DNA of 64,000 bases from JACCVG01 sp963790245 (GTDB taxonomy: Bacteria > Actinomycetota > Thermoleophilia > Solirubrobacterales > Thermoleophilaceae): contig CAWBNP010000002.1 in assembly GCA_963790245.1 (NCBI GenBank), positions 992,001-1,056,000 of the forward strand. The letters run 5' to 3'. A program made the position numbers and the translations under genes. Within the stretch, counting starts at the first letter, position 1. The number at the start of each line of letters is the position of its first letter. Shown one piece after another: positions 57,048 through 64,000 of the stretch. Under the pieces are notes generated by a model, which was given only the letters and a program-made list of their open reading frames with translations, ran no database searches and was not told the origin of the DNA.

Positions 57048-57992
57048 CTAGGGCGCTTCCGAGTAAGCGAGCGCGTCGACGAGGACACGCACCGTGGCCG
57101 CCGAGCGCTCGAACTCCTCGCGCTCCGAATCGCTCAGCGGCAGCTCGACGACCTCCTCGATCCCCTGCGCACCGAGGCGCGCCGGAACGCCCATGAATAG
57201 CCCGTCGATTCCGTACTCGCCGAGCAAGAGCGCCGAGCAGGGAAGCACGCGACCGCGATCGAGGCAGATCGCCTCGACCATCTGCCGGATGCCGGCGGCG
57301 GCCGCGTAGAACGGATATCCCCGATCAAGCAGCTCGACGACCTCCTCGCCGCCGGAGCGAACGCGTTCGATGATCGAGGCGAGTCGCTCCGGGGGGATCA
57401 GCTCCGAGACCGGCACGCCGGCGACGCGGGTCGCCGAGATCACCGGCACCATCATGTCCCCGTAGCCGCCGAGCACCATCCCCTCGATGTCGCGCGTCGA
57501 GACGCCGAGCTCCCAGGCGATGAACGTCCGCAGCCGTGAGGAGTCGAGGATCCCCGACATCCCGATCACGCGGCCGCGCGGGAACTGGGTGACCTGCTGG
57601 ACCAGGTGGCAGATCGCGTCAAGCGGGTTGGTCACGACGATCACGATCGAGTCCGGGCAGCGCTCCATCACCTGGAGACAGATCTGCTCGACGATCTCGC
57701 GGTTGCGCGCGAGCAGCGCGTCGCGACCCATGCCCGGCTCGCGCGCGAAGCCGGCGGTGATCACGACGATGTCGGACCCCGAGGCTTCGTCGTAGCCCCC
57801 CGCGCCGCGGATGTGCGGCTCGAATCCCAGCGCCGGTGCAGCCTGCGCGATATCGAGCGCCTTGCCGCGCGCGCGACCGCCGTCGATATCGACGAGCACC
57901 GTCTCGGCCCAGCCACCCTGGGCGAGCAACAGGCCAGTCGTCGCGCCGACCTTGCCGGCCCCCACGATCGTGATCTTGCGGCGTGCCTTCAC
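57048..57992 (-). CDS. mdh: Malate dehydrogenase, LDH-like type
   Basis: A 314-residue enzyme from GTG 57992. It has KITIVGAGKVGATTGLLLAQ (NAD loop), VLVDIDGGRARGKALDIAQA (the Asp that selects NAD), ITAGFAREPGMGRDALLARN (substrate Arg), VVTNPLDAI and the active-site histidine region replaced by VLGGYGDMMVPVISATRVAG as in LDH-like malate dehydrogenases. It oxidises malate to oxaloacetate. A second, unrelated-subtype malate dehydrogenase lies 450 bp away on the same strand. Confidence 0.92.
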   Translation of the reverse strand: MKARRKITIVGAGKVGATTGLLLAQGGWAETVLVDIDGGRARGKALDIAQAAPALGFEPHIRGAGGYDEASGSDIVVITAGFAREPGMGRDALLARNREIVEQICLQVMERCPDSIVIVVTNPLDAICHLVQQVTQFPRGRVIGMSGILDSSRLRTFIAWELGVSTRDIEGMVLGGYGDMMVPVISATRVAGVPVSELIPPERLASIIERVRSGGEEVVELLDRGYPFYAAAAGIRQMVEAICLDRGRVLPCSALLLGEYGIDGLFMGVPARLGAQGIEEVVELPLSDSEREEFERSAATVRVLVDALAYSEAP

Positions 57993-58024
57993 TTAACCAC
58001 TAACGTATCCGTGTAGACGGTTAA
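57993..58024. promoter_or_regulatory. Inverted repeat between mdh and a winged-helix gene
   Basis: TTAACC (57993-57998) and GGTTAA (58019-58024) face each other 20 bp apart in the 52-bp divergent intergenic region. This is a plausible operator for the DNA-binding protein encoded at 58045. On the minus strand TACGTT lies 9 nt before the mdh GTG. Confidence 0.4.
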
Positions 58025-58044
58025 TCGAAGGTAAAGGTGAACAA

Positions 58045-58458
58045 ATGGAAGGCATAACTGACGTCCGGGCATCGATCGAGAGACGGCTGGCAGAGCTGAA
58101 CACCGAGCGCAAGGCGCTCGAGGCCGCATTGGCCGCGCTCTCGGGCGTATCCGGCTCGTCCACCCCGCGGCGCGCACCGCGCAGCGGCAAGCCCAGTTCC
58201 GGCGGCCGCCGGCGAGGACGTCCCGCGGCCCGATCGGCCGAGGCGCTGGCACTCGTGCGCGCACAACCCGGCGTGACAATCCCGGCAATGGCGAAGCAGA
58301 TGGGCATCGCCGCACCCTACCTCTACCGAGTGCTCCCGAAGCTGATCGAGGAAGGCAAGGTGCGCAAGGACGGCGCGGGCTGGTTCCCGACCGACCGGCG
58401 TGATTCACCGGCGGTGCCACAGACGGACGCAGGAGAGCCGGCGCTAGAGCAGCCCTAG
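58045..58458 (+). CDS. Winged-helix DNA-binding protein with AT-hook-like motif
   Basis: A 137-residue protein. Residues 6-34 form a short coiled coil (SIERRLAELNTERKALEAAL). A basic linker follows with RRRGRPAARS, whose RGRP core is the AT-hook pattern (about 54-60). The C-terminal winged helix-turn-helix is ALALVRAQPGVTIPAMAKQM and AAPYLYRVLPKLIEEGKVRK (about 67-108). It is divergent from mdh and overlaps the end of the second mdh gene by 15 bp. It probably regulates these TCA-cycle genes; that is inference. Confidence 0.7.
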   Translation: MEGITDVRASIERRLAELNTERKALEAALAALSGVSGSSTPRRAPRSGKPSSGGRRRGRPAARSAEALALVRAQPGVTIPAMAKQMGIAAPYLYRVLPKLIEEGKVRKDGAGWFPTDRRDSPAVPQTDAGEPALEQP

Positions 58459-59437
58459 GCCCTCGACGGCGTCGCGCTCCTCGGAGAGCTCGGCCGCGCT
58501 CGCGTCGATTCGGGCGCGCGAGAACTCGTCGATCTCGAGGCCGTCGACGATCGACCACTGCGCCGCCCGAGCACTCGCACGGGAAGCCGGCGACGATTCC
58601 CTCGGGCACCCCGTAGGCGCCGGTCTGAGGGCACGCCCATCGAGACCCAGTCGCCCGACGGTGTGCCGAGCACCCAGTCGTGGACGTGGTCGACCGCCGC
58701 ATTGGCCGCCGATGCCGCGCTCGAGGCGCCGCGCGCGTCGATGATCTCCGCGCCGCGCTTGGCGACCCGCGGGATGAAGTCGTTCTCGATCCAGTCCTGG
58801 TCGCCGACCGCGTCGGCCGCGATCTGCCCGTCGACCTTCGCGTGGACGAGGTCGGGGTACTGGGTGGTCGAGTGGTTGCCCCAGACGGTCATGTTCGTGA
58901 CCGTCGTCCACGCCGACCCCGAGCTTTGCGGCGAGCTGCGCCTTCGCGCGGTTGTGGTCCAGGCGCATCATCGCCGTGAACCGCTCGCGCGGCACGTCGG
59001 GCGCGTTGGACATCGCGATCAGGCAGTTGGTGTTCGCCGGGTTGCCGACCACCAGCACCTTGATGTCGTCGGCGGCCCCGTCGTTGATCGCCTTGCCCTG
59101 CGGCTTGAAGATGCCGCCGTTGGCCTCGAGCAGGTCGGCGCGCTCCATGCCCGGTCCGCGCGGGCGGGCCCCGACGAGCAGGCCGATGTTGGCGCCGTCG
59201 AACGCCTTGACCGGGTCGTCGAAGATGTCGATCCCGGCCAGCAGCGGGAACGCGCAGTCGTCGAGCTCCATCGCCGTGCCCTCGGCGGCCTTGACCGCGT
59301 CCGGGATCTCGAGCAGGCGCAGCTCGACCGGTAGGTCAGGGCCGAGCAGCTGGCCGCTGGCGACGCGGAACAGCAGCGCGTAGCCGATCTGACCGGCCGC
59401 GCCGGTCACGGTTACCTTGGCTGGGTGAATCGGGCAT
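58444..59437 (-). CDS. mdh: Malate dehydrogenase, cytosolic type (frameshifted)
   Basis: About 330 residues. ATG 59437 (MPDSP) leads after one base into AKVTVTGAAGQIGYALLFRV, the NAD loop. Then follow LRLLEIPDAVKAAEGTAMEL, LLVGARPRGPGMERADLLEA (substrate Arg), VLVVGNPANTNCLIAMSNAP and TAMMRLDHNRAKAQLAAKLG. After a break near 58.91 kb come MTVWGNHSTTQYPDL (catalytic His) and RVAKRGAEIIDARGASSAAS. Further breaks at 58.63 and 58.57 kb precede the end EERDAVEGLGLL. This is the malate dehydrogenase subtype common in actinobacteria. The ATG overlaps the icd stop (TGATG). Confidence 0.9.
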
Positions 59438-60522
59438 CAGGCGTTCATCTCCTCGATCACCGCGTCGGCGAACTGGGAGGTGCCGACGGCGGTTGGGTCG
59501 TCGCGGGTCGGCTTGAGGTCGTAGGTGACCTTCTCGCCCTTCTCTGATCACGGCCGCGATCGCGGCCTCCATCCTGTCGGCGGCATCTGCCTCGCCGAGG
59601 TGGCGCAGCATCAGCACGCCGGAGAGCATCAGCGCGGTCGGGTTGACCTTGTTCAGCCCCTTGTACTTCGGCGCCGAGCCGTGGGTCGCCTCGAACATCG
59701 CGGCCTCGGTGCCGATGTTGGCGCCGGGGGCGAACCCCAGCCCGCCGATCAGCCCGGCGCCGAGGTCGGAGACGATGTCGCCGTAGAGGTTCGGCAGCAC
59801 GATCACGTCGTACTCCTCGGGGCGCGAGACGAGCTGGTTGCAGAGGTTGTCGATGATCCGGTCCTCGAACTCGATGTCCGGGATGGCGCTCGGCCACCTT
59901 GCGTGCTGTCTCGAGGAACAGGCCGTCGGAGAACTTCATGATGTTGGCCTTGTGCGCCGCGGTGACCTTGCTTGCGGCCGTTGTCCTCGGCGTACTGAAC
60001 GCGGCCTCGACGATCCGGTCGGAGCCGAACACCGAGATCGGCTTGATCGAGATGCCGGCGTCCTCACGAATCGTGTGCGCCGAGTCCGGCGAGCGCCTCG
60101 CGCAGCGTCGCGTTGTCCTCGTGACCCATGCTCGAACTCGATGCCCGCGTAGAGGTCCTCGGTGTTCTCGCGGACGATCACGATGTCGGTCTCCGGGAAG
60201 CGGGTGCGGACGCCCTCGTAGCGCCTTGCACGGGCGGATGCACGCGTAGAGGTCGAGCTCCTTGCGCAGCTGGACGTTGATCGAGCGGAAGCCCGAGCCG
60301 ACCGGCGTGGTGGTCGGCCCCTTGATGCCGACCTTGGTCCGCTTGATCGACTCGAGCGTGCGGTCGGGGAACGGATTGCCCTCGGCTTCGTAGACGTCCT
60401 CGCCGGCCGGATGCTCGTCCCACTCGAACTCGACTCCGGTCGCCTCGAGCACGCGGCCGCGTCGCCTCGGCGAGCTCGGGCCCGGTGCCGTCACCGGGGA
60501 TGAACGTCACTTCGTGTGCCAC
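59437..60522 (-). CDS. icd: Isocitrate dehydrogenase (frameshifted)
   Basis: About 360 residues from ATG 60522 (MAHEVTFIPGDGTGPELAEA). Blocks in order through three frames: DVYEAEGNPFPDRTLESIKR, VGIKGPTTTPVGSGFRSINV and VQLRKELDLYACIRP (substrate arginines). Then come VIVRENTEDLYAGIEFEHG, KVTAAHKANIMKFSDGLFLE (catalytic Lys), VIVLPNLYGDIVSDLGAGLI (metal Asp), AMFEATHGSAPKYKG and the end VGTSQFADAVIEEMNA. The short monomer and this ending fit NAD-type homo-oligomeric isocitrate dehydrogenase; isopropylmalate dehydrogenase is less likely. At least six single-base breaks. Confidence 0.88.
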
Positions 60523-60633
60523 GGGGTTCCTTTCGGCAAGTCTTTGAGGGGCGGCCGCATTATGTGCACACGAGCCCGGTGCTCGCGGTCTGCCCGGACC
60601 GGGCGGGAGTGGCCCTGTGCGACGATCACTCCG

Positions 60634-61803
60634 ATGTTCGGCGGCCGATCGATCAAGCTCGTGACCTGTTCGGCATCCGCATCGGGGTCGACCTGAGCTG
60701 GTTCATCGTCCTGTTCCTGATCATCTGGTCGCTGGCGATCGGGTACGGCGAGATCTACCCGGCCGACGAAACGCTCTCGTTCGTGCTCGCGACCGTCGAG
60801 CGCGCTGCTGTTCTTCGCCTCGGTCGTCCTGCACGAGCTCGGCCACGCGCTCGTCGCGATCCGCAACGGGATCGGGATCGTCGGGATCGACCTGTGGCTC
60901 TTCGGCGGGATGGCGAAGATGCGCCGCGACACCGACTCGGCCGGCGTGGAGTTCCGCGTGGCGGTCGCCGGACCGCTGGTGTCGCTGGGGATCGTCGTGC
61001 TCTGCGCTGCCGTCGGGATCGGCCTCGTCGGGGTGGATGCGTTCTTGGCGGCCAACCCGTTCGCGCCTCAGGGCGCGCCCTCCCCACTCGTAGCGGTGCT
61101 CGCCTACCTGGCCTCGATCAACGCGCTGCTGCTCGCTCTTCAACCTGATTCCCGGCTACCCGCTCGACGGTGGCCGGATCGTCCGGGCGATCGCCTGGAA
61201 GCTCACCGGCGATCGCACCCGAGCGACCCGCTTCGCGGCGATCGATCGGCCGCGGGTTCTCCTACGTCCTGATCGCTCTCGGGCTCTACATCGCGATGGT
61301 TGGCGACTTCTTCAGTGGGCTGTGGCTCGGGGTGATCGGCCTGTTCCTCGGCCAGGCAGCCCGCGGCAGCGTCCTCCAGACCGAGATCGCCTCTCAGCTC
61401 GACGGGTCTGACGGTCGCCGACGTGATGGATGGCGAGCCGGTGGCCGTCCCGCGTGGGCTGACGCTCGACCGCGCGCTCGACGAGTTCTTCCTGCGCTAT
61501 CGCGAGGACTGGTTCCCCGTGGTCGATGAGGAGGGCCGCCCGCTCGGGCTGATCACGCGCGAGGCGATCGAGTCGATCCCCGAGGAGCGCCACACCACCG
61601 CAACCGCCGAGGAGGTGATCGCCCGGGATGAGCTCGGCTCGCTGCAGGCGGCGCTCGACGAGCCAATCGAGGCTTTCATCGATCACCATCGCGACGGGCT
61701 GACTCGGCTCGGGGCGGTGCTCGCCGTCGACGCGCAGGGCATCCTCCGAGGAGTCGTCACGACAGATCGGCTGCGCCGCGCACTCCGTCCCGCGGTCCGC
61801 TGA
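60634..61803 (+). CDS. M50-family intramembrane metalloprotease with CBS domains (frameshifted)
   Basis: About 390 residues. ATG 60634 (MFGGRSIKLV) needs one base restored to reach GIRIGVDLSWFIVLFLIIWS. After a break near 60.80 kb comes the zinc site VVLHELGHALVAIRNGIG (HExxH). The second motif LFNLIPGYPLDGGRIVRAIA lies after another break at about 61.14 kb. A C-terminal regulatory part has two CBS-type segments (ADVMDGEPVAVPRGLTLDRA; WFPVVDEEGRPLGLITREAI). It is a Rip/FtsH-like site-2 protease that may cleave a membrane regulator; CBS domains suggest nucleotide control. Confidence 0.87.
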
Positions 61804-61857
61804 AATAGACTCAACGCCGCCAGTCCGGCCCCACCACCCACGGAGACCGCAGCACAG

Positions 61858-63552
61858 ATGCCCCAGCACGACGTCCTCGTAATCGGCGCCGGCCTCGCCG
61901 GCCAGCGCGCCGCCCTCGCAGCCGCCGAGCAGGGCGTCTCCGTCGGGATCCTCTCCAAGGTCCACCCCGTCCGCTCCCACTCCAATGCGGCCCAGGGCGG
62001 CATCAACGCGGCGCTGAACCCCGAGGACAGCTGGGAGTCACACGCCTTCGACACGGTCAAGGGCTCGGACTACCTCGGCGACCAGGACGCGATCGAGATC
62101 ATGTGCCGCGAGGCGCCGGAGGAGATCCTGCGCCTCGAGCACCTCGGCGTGACCTTCCACCGCAACGGCGAGGGCAAGCTCGGGACGCGCGCCTTCGGCG
62201 GCGCCTCGGCCGCCCGCACCTACTACGTCGCCGACATCACCGGCCAGGCGATCCTGCACGTGCTCTACGAGCAGATGATGAAGCACTCCGACGAGGTCGA
62301 TCGCTACGAGGAGTACTTCACGACCGCGCTCGTCCAGGACGACGACGGCCGTATCGCCGGCTGCGTCGCCCGCAACATGCGCGACGGCACGATGGAGCTG
62401 TTCACCGCCAAGAAGGTGATCCTCGCGAGCGGGGGCAACGGCCAGGTCTTCAACCCCACGACCAACGCGCTGATCTGCACCGGCGACGGGATCGCGATGG
62501 CCTACCGCGTCGGCGCGTCCCTGATGGACATGGAGATGATCCAGTACCACCCGACGACGCTCGCCGGGCTCGGTCTGCTGATCACCGAGGGCGCGCGCGG
62601 CGAGGGCGCCCACCTCTACAACGCGCAGGGCGAGCGGTTCATGGAGAAGTACGCGCCGAACAAGATGGAGCTCGCCTCGCGTGACGTCGTCTCGCGCGCC
62701 GAGCAGACCGAGATCAACGAGGGCCGCGGCTTCCCCGACGGCACGGTCGCGCTCGACATCACGGTCGTCCCGCGCAAGCGGATCCAGGAGGCGCTGCGCG
62801 AGATCGTGCTCGTCGGCCGCGACTTCGCGAACGTCGACATCACCAAGGAACCGATCCACATCAAGCCGGGCAACCACTACGTGATGGGTGGCATCCGCAC
62901 CAACATCGACGGCCAGACTCCGATCGACGGGCCTCTACGCCGCCGGAGAGTGTCGCCTGCGTCTCGGTTCACGGTGGCAACCGGCTCGGTGCGAACTCGC
63001 TGCTCGACACGCTGATCTTCGGCCGCCGCTCCGGCGAGCACGCGGCCGCGGCGGCCAAGGCAGATGGCCATGCCGAAGCCGTCCAAGGCCAAGCTCGCCG
63101 ACGAGCAAGCGGATGATCGCCGAGATCACCGGCCGCGAGACGACCGGCCGGCGTGTCTCCGAGATCAAGGCCGACCTGGGCACGGTGATGGACAAGTACG
63201 TCGGCCGTCTTCCGCGACGACGAGGGCCTCGACGATCGCGCTCGAGCAGGGTGCGCGAGCTCAAGGAGGAGGCCAAGACGGTCGCCACCGACGACAAGGG
63301 CAGCCGTCTTCAACCAGGACGTGCTCGGGGCGCTCGAGCTCGGATTCATGCTCGACAACGCCGAGTGCATCGTGATGGGCGCGATCGAGCGCAAGGAGAG
63401 CCGCGGCGCCCAGTACCGGACCGACTTCCCGGATCGCAACGACGAGGAGTGGATCAAGCACATCAACCTCACGCTGAATGGCGACGGGCCGGAGATCTCC
63501 TACTCGGATGTCGACGATGACCCAGTGGGAGCCGCAGGAGAGGACCTACTAG
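61858..63552 (+). CDS. sdhA: Succinate dehydrogenase flavoprotein subunit (frameshifted)
   Basis: About 560 residues from ATG 61858. It has DVLVIGAGLAGQRAALAAAE (FAD loop), the flavinylation and substrate region VHPVRSHSNAAQGGINAALN, VILASGGNGQVFNPTTNALI, MEMIQYHPTTLAGLGLLITE, GARGEGAHLYNAQGERFMEK and HYVMGGIRTNIDG. The frame breaks near 62.93 kb and about eight more times, mostly by one extra base, through LYAAGECACVSVHGGNRLGA, DEGLDDALEQVRELKEEAKT and ALELGFMLDNAECIVMGAIE. The natural end appears to be MTQWEPQERTY at TAG 63550-63552. It oxidises succinate and passes electrons to SdhB. Confidence 0.94.
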
Positions 63553-63578
63553 CCGATGAAATGTCATAGCCCGGTCAA

Positions 63579-63607
63579 GCGCCGCGAGGCACGACCCCGG
63601 TGGGGTC
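63579..63607 (+). repeat. Dispersed palindromic repeat, copy A
   Basis: GCGCCGCGAGGCACG followed by the hairpin ACCCC-GGT-GGGGT, between sdhA and sdhB. It corresponds closely to copy C at 52371-52401 and partly to copy B at 46125-46153. Confidence 0.5.
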
Positions 63608-63613
63608 TAGCCG

Positions 63614-64000
63614 ATGGCTGACGCTCAGAACTACACGCTCAAGATCCGCCGCTTCGACCCCGAGTCCGGCGAGACCGCCCACTGGCAGGACTTCGACGTC
63701 GACGTGCCGCCCGAGCGCTCGGTGCTCGACGGCATCCTCCAGGCAAGGACCGCACCAGGACGGCTCGATCGGCGGTCCGCTGCTCCTGCCGCGCCGCCAT
63801 CTGCGGCTCCTGCAGCGTGAGGATCAACGGCAAGACCGGCCTGGCCTGCAACACCCGCATCTCCGACGCCGCCGGCGGCCGCCAAGAACGGCGCGATCGT
63901 CGTCGAGCCGATGGGCAACATGCCGGTCATCAAGGACCTGATCGTCGACATGGACGCGGTCCACTGGAAGAAGGTCCAGCGTGTCGTGCCCGTGGCTGCT
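63614..64000 (+). CDS. sdhB: Succinate dehydrogenase iron-sulfur subunit, partial and frameshifted
   Basis: ATG 63614 begins MADAQNYTLKIRRFDPESGE and ERSVLDGILQ, the N-terminal ferredoxin-like domain. After several extra bases between 63.74 and 63.79 kb the 2Fe-2S ligand cluster appears: RCSCRAAICGSCSVRINGK and LACNTRISDA. The block PMGNMPVIKDLIVDMDAV follows in yet another frame, and the window ends before the 3Fe-4S and 4Fe-4S domain. It follows sdhA by 61 bp, as in an sdhAB operon. Confidence 0.88.

Noticed and set aside
59437..60522. 3-isopropylmalate dehydrogenase in place of isocitrate dehydrogenase
   Set aside because: The substrate-binding block and the C-terminal ending fit isocitrate dehydrogenase better, and the neighbours are TCA-cycle genes.

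Overview
The window is very GC-rich bacterial chromosome. It looks like an actinobacterium, and the mixture of genes best fits the class Thermoleophilia (Solirubrobacterales-like); that placement is inference. Support comes from the block order glmU-prs-rplY-pth-mfd-(PrsA-like foldase)-mazG-eno-ftsB and the neighbouring rsmI-metG-tatD-rsmA-ispE, which is the actinobacterial arrangement (also seen in Mycobacterium). Further support comes from a six-gene mce operon, an actinobacterial-type initiator tRNA with an unpaired C1-U72, many GTG/TTG starts, and ATGA/GTGA stop-start overlaps.

Layout. 0-5 kb: a partial cupin gene diverging from a tetR-MBL hydrolase pair with a clear promoter/operator, an alpha/beta hydrolase, a decayed SnoaL-like gene, a small lipoprotein, tRNA-fMet and ppx. 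5-16.4 kb (minus strand): six MCE-domain proteins (mceA-F order, no yrbE permease genes beside them) followed by a ThDP-dependent enzyme. 16.6-23 kb: tRNA-Leu(TAA), an ECF sigma factor with a fused zinc-finger anti-sigma-like domain, a zinc-ribbon rhomboid, a YbdK-type carboxylate-amine ligase, a DUF2090 aldolase, csrA and small unknown genes. 22.5-43 kb (minus strand): a long housekeeping array for cell-wall precursors, PRPP, translation, DNA repair, glycolysis, isoprenoids and rRNA methylation, interrupted by an RTX-repeat protein and by tRNA-Gln(TTG). 43-50 kb: LCP ligase, FmdB, glyS, an alpha/beta hydrolase, a PHA-synthase-like protein, a cupredoxin lipoprotein and a TetR regulator. 50-57 kb: lon, hsp20, an MBL hydrolase, GNAT, msrB, and an NAD(P)-binding/SRPBCC pair. 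57-64 kb: a TCA-cycle cluster with two different malate dehydrogenases, icd, sdhA and sdhB, plus an M50 intramembrane protease.

Sequence quality. Single-base indels break about twenty reading frames, including essential genes (metG, glyS, rsmA, lon, icd, sdhA). The reading frame resumes with conserved protein sequence after each break. Breaks are dense at 5-18, 37-39, 51-54 and 58-64 kb and nearly absent at 19-37 kb. I read these as uncorrected assembly or sequencing errors, and I annotate each such gene over its full span with the breaks noted. No CRISPR array, insertion sequence, prophage or rRNA operon was seen. No gene-free stretch exceeds 300 bases. The most distinctive features are the fused ECF factor, the yrbE-less mce operon, a small family of intergenic palindromes, and several probable leaderless promoters. 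I did not find a convincing wholly new system.
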